The translations under genes were made by a program, and so were the position numbers. DNA of 64,000 nucleotides from Halicephalobus mephisto (lineage: Eukaryota > Nematoda > Chromadorea > Rhabditida > Panagrolaimidae), in NCBI GenBank assembly GCA_009193035.1, contig SWDT01000001.1:2170001-2234000 (forward strand). The letters are read 5' to 3'. This document shows positions 23,301-35,615 of the stretch, in pieces. The notes under the pieces are model-generated. The model saw nothing but the letters and a program-made list of their open reading frames with translations, had not been told where the DNA came from and made no database searches. Position 1 is the first letter of the stretch. Every line of letters starts with the position of its first letter.

Positions 23301-24930
23301 CAAGATTGCATCTAGATAACGTGAGCTCTATTCGAAACTCTAGCTATATAATTTTGGTTCAATTTCTAGCTGACATTAGATCTATCCTTGAGAGATTACG
23401 GATCTGAGCGGGAGGCAGATGCCCACTCGCTCTCTCGTAACAGAAACATTGGCAAGCTCTCGAAAATCGCTGTTCCCACGGATGGAAGAGTAATCTGCTA
23501 TGGGATTTGCCGGATGTAATGACGCACACGAGGTGTCTATTATTTCCCCTTTAGTTATTCATAGCAAGTTGATTTTTCTGATTGGCAACTCTGCGTCAGG
23601 TGGCTGGCATTCAGGAAAAGCAACAGCTTGACCTTTTTGTTTATTTGCCGTAAAAGAAATGGAATTCTTGCCGTCGCCGAAAATCAGATGAGTCAATGTA
23701 TTTTATTGCCAGTCAACTCGCTTATGCCAGTAATCTCTGCTTTAATCTTGTTCAAGACACAAAGTTTTTTGCTAACAACATTTTCGGTTCACTATTTTCT
23801 CAATTTTGTTGCATTGTGCAACTGAGCGTAAGTAAGCCAATAACTGGAGCAAGAGCTGGTAGTGTCGCATCTCCCCGGGTCCATGAAAAGCAAGCTATGT
23901 GCTCAAATGACCCACAACTATGGCTTCTTCATTTTTCTTGTTTCTGCTCTTTGCCATGCTTTGCTTATGTTTCTTTTTCTGTACCCCGAGAGACAATAAG
24001 CGTGGCTACAATTGAGTTGCACATGCTACTACACTAGTTATATTGCCAGAGACAACCCGACTTTCTTAGCTTTAAAGCTATCTATGTCGTGTGCGCGGCA
24101 TTCAAAATTCTTGCTTCCGACTATGGATTGAATCGCGCACTAGCCCGGGACCCAGCAGGACACTTCATGTCAAGCCACCTGTGTATTAATGGCAAGAAGA
24201 CCATTCTAATTTGCGAGAGTACCTATTCGCGGTCGGAACTCAATCCAGTCGATACTCCGCTATTTATTTTGCGCGGTTGTGGGTTATTGTTTGAAAAATA
24301 CGTATTCCTGTCCAATTCCGTTGTTGCCTTTCTTTTGTTCGTGTCTCATTGAAACATTTTTTCTCCACTTGCACTGGATTGCAATTGCATTTTGTCATTT
24401 GCCGCCACATCGAGTTTTTTTATTCTTTCCGCGGCAAAGACAGTAGGAGGTCTGGCCATCACCCGGGTGGAAGGTCGCGCATTCGAATTGGGAATGCTCT
24501 AATGCTACTTGAAACTCAAGGTAGTTTACCGACTTCACGTCTTTCTCACTATCTACTCACCTTTCTTTTCTCATTGGGTCGCTTCTATTGAAAATAGCGT
24601 GAGTATTTACCGTTTACCACGTTGAACCGTTTGGTTTTTGCTGTTCTTTTCCCTGATTACTCATTCAGGTGTGCATATTTCCTTGAATTTATATATGAAA
24701 CCCTTATTCGAAACGCAGTTGTTTGTTTATCGAATTGTTTCAAATGCACCTGCCACTTTGTCACCTGCATTTATGCTCTTAAGTCATAAATTCCTCGTGC
24801 GTGTTAATACCTCATTTTAAAAATTATGTATTCTCGTGTTTATGTCTTCACACTGGAGACTCGGATAATTTTCCGTGCTAGAAGATTTCTTATTCATTCT
24901 TACTTTTTACTTTCCAGGCTACGATCAGGG
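20384..24930. other. Long intergenic region
   Basis: About 4.5 kb without a supported gene. The first 2.9 kb is very AT-rich. Roughly 23.4-24.9 kb is noticeably less AT-rich and holds several open frames of 60-113 codons on the plus strand, none with a recognisable domain. This GC-richer part is probably the promoter and 5' region of the small gene at 24931. Confidence 0.45.
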
Positions 24931-25286
24931 ATGAGTTCTTTAAGTGGCGTTTTGACTACCACTGCTGGTTTACTTCTTTTGGCTGCATATTTCAATGGAG
25001 CTTCTGCAGCTGATGTTGACCTCAGTAACAAAGCCGGATCTAAGGTTTGTGTCGGCAAAATCTGTGAGTTTACTTATTTATTATTGATGGGTTTTATTTC
25101 AACGCCTTTTCAGGTGACGATTCTACCGTTTTCTATTATTTTGAATGCTGTGGAACCATTTACGATGAGTGCTGTTTCAAGCTGCAGACTTGGGTTCTGG
25201 TTGTCTTGATCGTCGCTGGAGTCCTCGTCCTTCTTGGGGCCATTGGTGGATTCGTGAAGTGTATTTGCTGCTGTGACAACCGCTAA
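24931..25286 (+). CDS. Shisa/VOPP1-like cysteine-rich mini membrane protein
   Basis: Two exons, 24931-25063 and 25114-25286, encode 101 residues. A signal peptide (about 1-26, ending GASA) precedes a short luminal domain with CVGKIC, ECC and ECC clusters and aromatic residues (VFYYFECCG). A single membrane helix (about 71-91, WVLVVLIVAGVLVLLG) ends in a KCICCCDNR tail that could be palmitoylated. The order signal peptide, paired-cysteine domain, one helix and Cys-rich tail resembles the Shisa and VOPP1/ECOP groups, which act in the secretory or endolysosomal pathway. The family call is by layout only, not by a diagnostic motif. The start lies 13 nt after a TTTCCAG acceptor. The gene converges on the carbonic anhydrase gene, with about 290 bp between the stop codons. 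Confidence 0.75.
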
Positions 25287-25580
25287 ATTAATCTGCAAAC
25301 GCGTGGGCCACTGCCAGTTAAACCCGCCTAATTGCTTTTGCAAAAGCTTCTTCTTGTTTAATTTGGCAATATAATCGCCACGCCACAAACATTGCCTAGA
25401 CCGTTTTTGTCCGGGACTATTTCGTATGCACTGCTTTTGCAAGTTTCTCCTGTATAATTTGTAAATTCCTCTACTTCAATGATATGCAGGATGCATTGTA
25501 GTCAGGTTATTTTTATTTTTGAACTCTAAGCTGCTTGTAATAAAATTATAAAATTTTTGGTTGTAGCGTATTTCTGAGAT

Positions 25581-26593
25581 CTAATGATTGTTTTCCTGTT
25601 CTGCGTGTTTTTTCTTCGGGACTCGATGGAATGACGCATGGACAACTCGGTCGTGGAGAGTCTGGAGTGACCTTGCATTATGTCCAATGATTTTCCGAAG
25701 GACACTCAATTGGGAGTCACTGATGGGCACATGCCTATGAAGAATGGTCCAAGTGACACATTCGGCATAGGGAGCTGTGGTTAAGGACCCATCGTAGGAG
25801 TAGTAGGAATGTTTTTCTGAAAACTTAATAGTAGTGAGTACTTCATGTGCTTGTTTACCTGGTAGAAGCTGTGTCAAGTCGAAATGGCCAATGACTGGTG
25901 CCTTTTTGTCCTCATTCTCTAACGCTCTATTCACTGCATCAATGATAGGAACTAAGACCGGATTTTCCTCTTCGTGAGCCTATAGTTGCAGAATTTCTTC
26001 GAAAGGCAAAAGACTGACAAACTTACATCTAGGAAAATGGCTAGAACAGTAAATCCGTCGCAGTGGTGCATTGCTTCTTGTCTCGTTCTCAGGGCTTTAT
26101 TCCAGAAGACACAGTGAATCTTTAAAGAACTTCTATAAAGGGTATTAAGTGTATGGACTTACCTCTCCTGCAAAGTATTTCCCATCAATACAATGTTCAC
26201 TACCTTTATTGCTCGTGTCGCTCCAATGAATGTGAAATTGCCATAATCGGTAATCAGCGTCTGGCTTCAGATGAGAGGCCGAGATTGAGCTTTCACAGTC
26301 CTCTTTGCAAACACAGAGGAACCCAGTTCTTGTTATCTACAATTGCCTTCAATTACCAAATTAGCCAACATTAGTAGAAATAGTTTACCTTGACATATTC
26401 AGCATCCCCGATTTGGTAATGGACTTTGAGAGAAGAACCCTTTAGTAACTTATTTTGAACGACAATATCTTTAGTGATGTTAATAGGACTCTGGTGTTCT
26501 GGAAGGACAGATTAACAGAAGCCAGAAAATACACTTACTTTTTTTCTTGGTAGACTCTTTTTTCTTCTCGGAATTATGCCTTTCTACCGACAT
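25581..26593 (-). CDS. cah: Alpha-class carbonic anhydrase, cytosolic type
   Basis: Catalyses reversible CO2 hydration. Six exons: 26593-26539, 26498-26389, 26336-26163, 26119-26027, 25979-25859 and 25816-25581, giving 262 residues, the usual length for a soluble alpha-CA. Conserved blocks in order: HQSPINI, WQFHIHWS (zinc ligands H90 and H92), GSEH (E102), EIHCVFWN (third zinc ligand H115), DGFTVLAIFLD, and GSLTTAPYAECVTW (T198, the gatekeeping Thr). The usual TTPP is TTAP here. No His aligns with the proton shuttle position around residues 60-65. There is no signal peptide, and the N-terminus is Lys-rich, so it is probably cytosolic. Intron 25817-25858 (42 nt) is stop-free and in frame. All residues for an active enzyme are visible, although the weak shuttle suggests modest turnover. 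Confidence 0.93.
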
Positions 26594-27343
26594 AAATTCC
26601 TATAAATATAGAAGCCTTGTTAAACTAGATGCGAAAAAATTCAACTGCCGCTACTGCCAACGGCACTCAGACTAAGCATCGGAAAGATTCTCTCCCAAGC
26701 CTCACGCCCTTTTATGTCTATGAGTCGAACAGAATACGTAAAAAATGAAAGACGAGCTACAAGTTTAAAAATAGAATAAAATTACAAAAACATTAAAGAA
26801 AATAATGTGGTTTTTTGGTCTCGGGATCAAGTATAAAATTCTAGACAGTTCACCTTTTTCTTACGGTTAAATAAAGAATAATTAAGAACTTAGACACTAT
26901 AGTAAACAAATTAAGACATTCAATTTCAATCGAAATTTCTGAGGCTGTGTTGATGAAAACAACTTTATTAAAAATTTATTTACTCTTGAAAGGATTTAAA
27001 ATAATGAAAATTGTAAGCAGGATTTTTTAATTTTCTAGGTACATTTTACCAAGAGAGAAAAATAACAATAAGACTTCGGGAAATGTCATATGTTTGATTT
27101 CTGAACTAATATGGAAATGTACAAAGATCAGGTGTGTTAAAAATAGAAAGGTCCATTTTTCCTCAGGCACTTGGACTCAAACTTTTATGATTATTTACAT
27201 TTACTGAGAAATTTATAATTATTTTAACTTCGGTCGAGAAAAGTGACATTAACATACAAAAAACACGTTTTCAAAATTGGTATTTGTGGGAGTACCGGTT
27301 TGACATCTGATTAGTTTGGTCTTGGTTGTTGGATAACTTATCG
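26594..27343. other. Intergenic, no gene seen
   Basis: AT-rich spacer upstream of the carbonic anhydrase and downstream of the small membrane protein gene. A slightly GC-richer block at 26640-26720 may be the carbonic anhydrase promoter. Confidence 0.4.
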
Positions 27344-27732
27344 CTATACGATATAAGCATACGGTCTGGTGGAGAGGTTACTGCCCCCGAACTCCTGTTC
27401 GAATTTGCTCTGAATCAACAGTCTGTACTGGGCTTGGGCTGAGTTCCTTCTGAAGCTTTCGGGTCTAGGGGTAATTGGACGTTCGATTACTTCTGTTAAT
27501 AATTCTGAGGCTCCAGAATAGGAACAAAGCATTCTGTAACAGCAAAAGCCCGCGATAACTGCAAGAATACTTTGTTATTAAGCTGGTAGATTACCTCACC
27601 TGCTATGACGATGAGTACAACACCAGCTATCAGAATAATAATAACAATAACAAGGAAATTAATCGATAATTCAGACTCGTCAACTGGAATAATTTCTGGC
27701 TTTTCAAAATCATCAATGCCAACTAGATCCAT
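27344..27732 (-). CDS. Small single-pass membrane protein, unknown family
   Basis: Not recognised. Two exons, 27732-27600 and 27558-27344, with a 41-nt intron (GTGAGG donor, TTGCAG acceptor), encode 115 residues. An acidic N-terminus ([20 protein letters not shown]) precedes one strong Ile/Val-rich membrane helix (about 25-48), then CCYRMLC, a possible palmitoylation site. A cytosolic-type tail rich in Arg/Gln/Ser follows ([14 protein letters not shown]). With no signal peptide and an acidic N-terminus it probably sits N-out/C-in. The ATG follows a TTTTCCCAG acceptor by 5 nt. The clean intron and frame support a real gene. The function is unknown. Confidence 0.65.
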
Positions 27733-30700
27733 GGCTGCTGGGAAAATAAACTGCCAGGAAGCAAACAAGATTTGGACTCGTTAGAGACCTTAGGGAGATT
27801 ATCAAGACGGCAGTGCTCTTTTTAAATAGGATTGATCGAAAATGGCTGTTGCATGGAAGAATATTAATCCAGATTGACGTCTGTACCGCCCCCTACCAGG
27901 TATTTCCTTTCAGTGTTGACCTTCGTTGTGAATTTAGCAGATGAATCTTAGAATTCTGTTGCAAATCTAATTTTGGCTCCATTAAAGGTCACATCCTTCG
28001 GCAAAATATTAAATGCTATGGAGAATCTTACCAAGAACCAAATAAAAACCCGGATTTTTATTTCAAAAAAATATTCTGAAAAAAGTCTTTCAGTTTGCAA
28101 ATAATCCTGACAATCTCGTTTCCTGCATAACGGACTTTGGTTTATTACCAATAGTTAATTTGTCATCTTATCAAGTTGCCATTAAGTGAACTAATGCCCA
28201 AATATCCTTAGGCAACTTGCGTAAGTGTAAGCAAAATAAACCAATAAGGTGAAACTGACTCAGTATTGAAACCGTCGTGTCAAAGTAGTTCACATCATCT
28301 AGTTTTTTACCGTCTTCTTATGAATCATCAGAATTATCCCAGGGAAAGTAGGAAACCTTTAAAAATTCATGGGAGTTCCTACATTTGGCTTCCCCAAAGC
28401 ATTTTCTTCATCATAACAACTTTATTTCTCTTTGCAATTGCTCTATAGTAACGTTCGGATTACTAAATCACGTCTTCTTGTTGTATAGAAGAGATCAAAT
28501 ATCACCTCGTTATCGTCCATAATCCTAATATTGACACATCTATGAGTAATATCTTTCGAACAAATTTGCGGACGTCAAGAGTGAAATCCAGACTACCAAT
28601 CTTCTGTTTAATTCTGGTGTCAGTGGAAAATTCCTTACTTAACGACCTGGATTCACTAAAATATTGCTGTATGAAAGCACTGTAAAAATCTATGTTCATA
28701 CTAAAGTTTACTTCTAAAGTGTTGTGTTCTTTCTTAGAATTCTTTTCGTATTTCTTTTAAATATTATCCGTCAATATCTATTTAGATATCTGAAAACAAG
28801 AGGAATTAGGAGAAAATTGTTCAAAAATAAACCAAAATGAAAATAATATTTTCTTGCATGTTCCCTTATATCGAGGATTTGAAGCATGATTCATATTTTC
28901 TTCTAGTACTAAACTAACAAGGTCCTTCACTGTATATATGAGATAAAGATAATTCGCAAAAAACAATGTTTAAAAATAAGAAAACTTAATATATCACAAT
29001 ATCTATCCAATTAGTGTACTCGAAAGCCACAGATAATTTTTATCTTACACCTGAAAAGAATCAGGTTCCTATGATTCCTGTAATTTTATGACAAGAGTTG
29101 ACTTCATGTTCTGCCACCAAGGAAAATTGATCTTAATTCATCTACATATGGAATTTTCCCGAAATTGCACTTAGTGTAAGAGATCATTCATCAATTTTTA
29201 AAGTGCAGAAAAATATTTATTAACTAGTAAACTCTTATCATAGCTAATTTACTTTATCCGATTCACTATAAACCTTCCTAAGATTAAAGAATTAATTACT
29301 CATCTTGGGATTTCGGCAATACAGAAGGACAGCTGTCTATATTTTGTAATTTCTCGGATCTTTATTAATTTCAAATGGAAGATCAGATTATTTAGTCAAC
29401 AACAAGTTATTTAATCCGCGATAATTACCATCTTAGAATTATACAAAGCTAGAGACTATCATGAATTACTTTATTTTCGAAGTTTGCAGTGTTATTTGCA
29501 GTAACTGTAAATTCAAGAATGCCATTAAATTTCCCATATAAGTACATACTATAGTAACAAATTCAAATAACTGTTGAAAATAGAAAGTCGATCTTAAAAA
29601 CGAAACTCCCTCAATTTCACTTTTACATTAGATTGATCTTGTTACAAAATTCCATCCATATTTAAGAGCATATGAGTTCATAATAACCGTCAACAATTCA
29701 GTGGAAAAATAATATCGTGTTGCAAGGCTTGGGTTTCTAAATTATCCAGATATTTGCCTATTAAACATTTGGACAGTAGTTTTAAGGATTGTATCCCTTA
29801 AAATGATCAATTTCTAATTTCTTAATAATATTTATTTTAATAGAGATTTCTGAAAGCATGTAAGCAGCAGGAAAATCCATAATTTTTTATTTGTGAATTT
29901 TTGCTTTTTTGTAATTTTTATGAAAATTTTAGAGAAAAAAATAGGGTATTGTATCCTCTAAGAAGTCAAATCTTTAAACTTTTAATCTGAAAGAGTATGT
30001 CTGGAGCTTTTAAGGGGAGCACATTCTCTCAAAATCTTTAATCTTTGTCTTTTTAATAATTGTTCCCTAAAGTATCTTTATGACAAAATTAAAGAGCTGG
30101 ATTCCCCATGATGCTAGAATATTTATTTTTGGATTTAATTTTATTCCTGTGAACAGATGATCAAAGAACTAATAGGAATTGATTATTTTAAATTTGGTCT
30201 TTTATACTATTGGTCTTGTAAAAATTGGAAAAAACTTAAAGCAGTTAATAAAAACAGATTACATAATAATTCTTCGATCATTAGCTTAATGAAGATTATA
30301 TGAAAATAATCCAAGGAAAATGAAATTGGCTGATCTCATGCAATGAATAACTTCCTACATATTTATCCTGTGGAAGTCTTCTTAAATGTTTGTGAAAGGC
30401 AGAAAAACGTTAGTAAGCTATAATCCTCTGTTTTTACTTCCATAATCTGAAGAAATTCCATCAAAGTTTTTTGAAAGAAATTGAAAGGTTTAGATTGTCG
30501 AGGATCTTCTCATTATTGATTATTTACTCCATATATTCAGCATAAATGTTTTTAGAGACCGTTGCATAAACAAAAAATTCTTTGATAATTTTTATTTTAT
30601 TTCACCTATAAAGGAAATTGAAAGAATCATAAATCCTGAAAACGTTTTCTTCATCAGCATTTTATGAAAGATCATAAATGTTGTAGACAAAATTAGAAAT

Positions 30701-32977
30701 ACCTAGTTTTAGATCTTATCGAAGAACAAAATTTTCAATTTATATCTTACAAGAGAGTTTTGAAGAGATTTAGAGAAACTATGTCATTCTGAATTTTAGT
30801 TTGATCGGTAGATAAAGGTTTTTATAGAACTTTCAAAGGATTTAACCTTTCAAGAATTGATAACTTCTAATTTTGAGTCTGCTGTGTTCTACAAAGAAAT
30901 CTTAAGAAAGAGCAAAGTAGTTTTCTGAAGATTCTAACTTATTGTATTTTGAACTACACAGAAAGGGAAGACAGGATAGTGTCGAGAACATTCAAATTTC
31001 TGGATTTTCCAGGTACTATCCACGTGATTTCAATTTGAAATGAAAAATAATTAAAATAGTGCATAATATCGAGAAAATCTAGATTTTCCAAGCACTATTC
31101 ACATCATTTTAATTAAAAAACGCAAGAGGATAATGAGTTTCTTGAGCAGCAACAAGGACTTCTCAGAAACACTTGCAAGAAAGATAATATTAATCGGCAC
31201 AAACGTCAAAGAATGCCTCTGGCTCTTCTCATTCAGCTCATCACAATTAAGTAAACCAGATTAACATTTAAAACCTGATTCGCTTTTAACGAGAAAACAA
31301 ATGAACCATCTTTATTAACAGGAATCCACTCGAACAACTCTAGATGTATTAAGCTGGCAATTACCAGCATCTTCCTTTGATTTCATGACAGAATCAGTGT
31401 CTAAAGCCTTCGTGCTCTTCAATTGATTAGAGGGTTATTCTTCAAGCGAGGATTTTGAGAAATCAATTTTGACCATGTTTGAACATTTGTAGGGAGAATT
31501 GGTTAGTCTTTCTAGCATATATATCCCGATCTGAGGTGTTATTGTCGTTCATCAAATCAAGACCATCACACAGAAAAGGGTAAAGAGAAAAAATGTGAAA
31601 ATCAGATTTTGACGTAGCATTATTGAAAGTAAATCTTATTCAGAAGGTGTATATTCATATTTAATTCACAAAGAATACGTTTATTAATAATAAACGCAAA
31701 TTCGATCATGTTAATGCGAATAAAATGGAACAAGATCATAAGGGAGTTTCGGAAATCGATTAAAAGTGATGATGATAGTTTTCACATTCTCGATGAAGTG
31801 AAGGATGATTAGAAGTCCTAGATTACAACATATACAGTAAGAAAAGGATTAAAATGAATAATTACAAATTAGGAACAACAAGAAGAATAGAAAGAAATGA
31901 AAGATCCAACAAAAAGGTACAAAATGACAACAATCAGGGCTTCCGTGCGAGACCCAATTTCAGAAGAATGGTAAAGTAGGTCTGTTTTAATCCTAGCATT
32001 TGTTCTTTTCCGATTTTTTCATTCGTTTTTTCATTGATTTTTATGTTATTACTTTATTTACTTTTTATTTTTCTTAAATAACGCATACGACTCGAAGTAA
32101 ATAGGTACTTTGGAACACAAAGAATGAAAGAATTAAGGATCTGAGATAAGTTTAATGAGGAACACTCCTTATAATAGCAAAGCGTCTCTTCATACTCAAG
32201 GTTTTAATGCAGAAACCTCATTAATTTTCTAAGCACTTGAAAATTCCCTTATCTAGAACTTGTCAGATATTGATTTTGGAGCTTATCTGTGATCCTTGAT
32301 GAGAAAACTTTAAAGTTATCAAAACCTTATTGTCATTGATGGAAGGCTACTGAAAGGAATTTATGTCTCCAGTAATAATTTAGGAGTTTATATGGCCCGA
32401 ATACTTGACCATGTTGTGGATAAATTTTGAAAAATTCCCTATAGTACATTTTATGAAATACTTAAGATTCTCATTGTATGTCTTAAAAAACCAGAGCCAG
32501 TAGTAGTCAATTCCACGTGATTGTTCATTTTTGATCGATCTGATCTCTCAGAAATTAATACGAAAAAACTGAAAACATCTCTACTTTATGTAAACAAGAC
32601 AAATGAAAATTTTTTCGAATCAATTCGTTTTGTCCTAAACCAAGTAATTAAATTTTTTCAGTATATTATATTATCACCTAGCAACGGATGAAAAATCTCC
32701 ATGAGCCACGACGTGTTTTGTATGTATGTAAGTTCCTTTCTTGACAATTGGTACACACGTCCGTACTGTGTTTCAGCCTAGGCTAATGGGCTGACGTCCG
32801 CCACGGGGTTTCGTATTTGTCGAGTGGGAACCACGGAGTTAACATATGGGACGCACAGCAGGTCTTGCCAAAACGCTTGTCATTCACGCGCGTACCTATA
32901 TACTTTTAAGAATCTTCAGATTGTTGCATATTTTTTAGATTATTTTTACTGTAATAGACTTCTTTAATTTTACTTAA
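27733..32977. other. AT-rich gene desert
   Basis: More than 5 kb without a supported gene. Open frames are short and show the Lys/Asn/Phe/Ile bias of AT-rich noise. A GC-richer island at about 32690-32900, just before the nuclear receptor gene, is its likely promoter. No RNA gene, tandem repeat or transposon was recognised. Confidence 0.5.
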
Positions 32978-34547
32978 ATGGAGGTAGAAGATCAGAAATT
33001 AATTTGTCGGGTTTGTGGTGATGTTGTAAGTTTTTTGTTGGAGAATATTGACGGAACTAAAATTTGCAACATTTAGGCGGCTGGAAATCATTATTCTCAA
33101 ATTGTTTGCAATGGGTGCAAGGTAGCATAATTTTATTTTAATTCAATTTTAATAAGTTCTTTCTCAGGGATTTTTCCGGAGAAGTGTTTGGAGTAGAAGA
33201 CAGTATTCTTGTCGATTTGGCGGGGATTGTGTTGTTATGAAAGGTTTGTTCTTTAATATTTGGAGCATTTAAAATTATCTTTTCTTTTATTCGATTAATT
33301 TTAGAATGTCGAAATGTATGTAGAAGCTGTAGATTAAAGAAATGCTTCGAAGTTGGGATGAACCCCGATGGTAGGATTCATTACTGTTCAGTAAAAAGAG
33401 ATGCTATCTTTCAGCGGTCCAGCACGAAAGAGATAGGAATTTCCGAACCGACCAAACATCATCTAGTTCAGCTTTAATGAAAGTAAAGAAACCTTCACGT
33501 TCCATGAAATCTCAGACAGATGTCACATTATCTTCCAAATTAACTTGTAGCGGATCTCCTGGTTTTAAGAAAGAATCTGCAGATTATCTAACAGACCTTC
33601 CTTCCCCCTATCGTTGCGATAACTCAGAAGATGCTATTATTGCTCAATTAGTCTACAACGAGAGGAAGGCTTTCTCCATGAACGACGAAATCCCAATTAA
33701 TCCAGAGATTCTGTCTAGAAGGGCCGATATTTCTTTTCAAGTAGCTTTCCTGAACCCATCATTAGTGTGCCATCGCTATCCGATGGAGTTCTCGCCGAAA
33801 TCTATTCTAACTCCAGAGTTGCTGATAATTGGGTGGAGACGTCATTTTGTTTACTATATGGATTGGATCAGGACTTTTGACGAATTCAAATCCTTATGCT
33901 TATCCGATCAGTTAATTCTAGCAAGGTGTAGGCACACAGACCACGGTTGGTTTACTCATGGGTACAACACTATGCTTTGTGGGAGATACGGTATTTGTTT
34001 CGCTAACGGTGGATTTCATCCACATAGTACTGATAGTCAGTGGACAGAAAGGGATAAAAGAATGGGAGAGTTCTACGAATCACAGACAAAAATCGTGACG
34101 GATCATTTGATTGCCCCAATGATGGAACAGAAACTGGATTTTGCAGAGTACGTCATCCTCAAAGCGATATTTTTCTTCAGAGAAGGTATCGTAGTTGTTA
34201 AAACTTTAGTTGTAATAATGATTCTTTTCAGAACCTGGGATGACGCCTGAAGGCATGTGCATTGTTAAAGAAGCTAGAAAAAAGTATCTCCGGGCCCTCT
34301 ATAAACACATAAAAAGCAAAGCTTCCACAGATGAAGCAGATAATTGGAGTAAATTCTCTACGGTTCTTTCATTTGTGACTGCTTTAACAGTAAGGACCTA
34401 ATGTAATTAAAAAATAACCTTTATTACTTCCAGGCGCTAAAATCAATGATGGATGACAGGGTGATGATGAACAATTTTTTCAAAATAATCGAGTTCGACG
34501 GACTCATACTCGATGTACACAATGGAGAATTAAGCTCTATGTCTTGA
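32978..34547 (+). CDS. nhr: Nuclear hormone receptor (nematode supplementary type)
   Basis: Ligand-regulated transcription factor. Seven exons: 32978-33025, 33077-33121, 33168-33243, 33305-33370, 33415-34185, 34232-34389 and 34434-34547, giving 425 residues. The DNA-binding domain starts almost at the N-terminus (ICRVCGDV, C10 and C13), so there is essentially no A/B region. The P-box is CNGCKGFFRRS. The second finger is [20 protein letters not shown], followed by [13 protein letters not shown] basic hinge precedes the ligand-binding domain (about 130-420), which includes [11 protein letters not shown]. The C-terminal [10 protein letters not shown] segment sits where an AF-2 helix would be but lacks the classical acidic core. 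Four small exons cover the zinc fingers. The specific C. elegans counterpart cannot be assigned by eye. The 3' end converges on the saposin-like gene with only 45 nt between the stop codons. Confidence 0.92.
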
Positions 34548-34592
34548 GATTGATAATGTAGTTTATTTTACTTTGTAAATATAAAGTCTTAC

Positions 34593-35354
34593 TTATTGCC
34601 CTCCATAGCATTGATTGACGAAATCTTGAAAGTTGGGACAATTGAGGATATCTACTCCGATTATGATGTAGAAATTCTGCAGAGCTTGTGCTAAACCAAC
34701 GAGTACTGCATTGAGCAAATCAGGGGTGCACTAAAAGCACGACTATGAAGTTAACTGCATTGGATTACTATACTTACTCCGGTAATCTCAAGGCATAAAA
34801 CTGACAATATACCATCAATTTGCGGATTCATGACGAACTGTTCCACAATGAATTGAATTAATCCGATCACCATATTGCAAGTGACACACATTATGATATC
34901 TGGGGGTCCATCTTTCATTTCTAGTGCATTCATCAAATGTCCAAGTTTTAAGTTATCTCCTGGAAAAATTTAACCTTCCTATTTACAGGGAATACCAAAA
35001 AATTAACATCTCGGACGTATTTTTTGGTATTCCCTGTAAAGAATAAAAAATAACTAGTTTACCGTAATCAGAACTGCAATTTCCTTTAAATGGTGTCATC
35101 AAGGCCATATCTTTATGGATGTCTGCTTTCATGTTTGTAAAGGATTCATATTCCCCTATTAATTTACAGATGGGGATATCCTCGAGGAAAGGGCAATTAT
35201 GACAATTTCCCTTTCCTACTGCTCTGCAAACGGTACAGGCAAGGTGAGGATGGTCTGCATAAATTTGGTTCTGAGACTTCATCAAAGTCTCATATTCTCC
35301 AGCTTCCACAATAATATAGCATAAGAATAATACTATCCAGTAAAACACCTTCAT
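34593..35354 (-). CDS. Secreted saposin-B-like protein
   Basis: Three exons, 35354-35063, 34959-34778 and 34730-34593, encode 203 residues. A signal peptide (MKVFYWIVLFLCYIIVEA) is followed by a Cys-rich region (CTVC, CHNC, PICKLI) and then a SapB-type domain with six cysteines in the expected order: CVTC, VLC, CTPD, LNC and NQC. SapB domains bind or disturb lipids. Nematode relatives serve in lysosomal lipid turnover or as intestinal antimicrobial effectors. The first intron is 103 nt and carries a perfect 59-nt hairpin. Without it the intron would be 44 nt, the size normal here. The ATG lies 1 nt after a GGCAG acceptor. The gene is 261 bp downstream of flp-13 on the same strand, so joint transcription is possible. 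The lipid-binding role is inferred from fold only. Confidence 0.8.
34982..35040. repeat. Perfect 22-bp inverted repeat (hairpin) inside an intron
   Basis: Arm 34982-35003 (starts TTTACAGGGAATACC) is the exact reverse complement of 35019-35040. The loop is 15 nt (35004-35018). It lies wholly within the 103-nt first intron of the saposin-like gene. Its size suits either a tiny fold-back element or a small-RNA hairpin. Confidence 0.9.
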
Positions 35355-35615
35355 TCTGCCGTTTCAAAAAATAATGAATGTTATAAGCCTGATTTAACGT
35401 TTCTCAAAGAGTTATCTATATGCATTAACTGATAAGAGCCAACGGCTTGAGCTATTCATTCCTCACAACTTTCATCTCATCAAAATAAATGAACAAGAAC
35501 ATTCCACTTGTTTCAATTTCTGAACCAAATATATTTTTGCAAAAGTTGCCTAATCAATTAAATAGCTCGGAAATTATTTAAAGCGATACTGAAAAGCTGA
35601 TCTTGACTGCTTATT

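Noticed and set aside
23628..24591. Chain of plus-strand frames in a GC-richer stretch
   Set aside because: No domains, no consistent splicing between them, and more likely upstream sequence of the gene at 24931.
32690..32900. GC-richer block with GTAAGT and TTTCAG that might be a non-coding exon or RNA gene
   Set aside because: No RNA fold or coding frame could be supported. It is more simply the promoter of the nuclear receptor gene.
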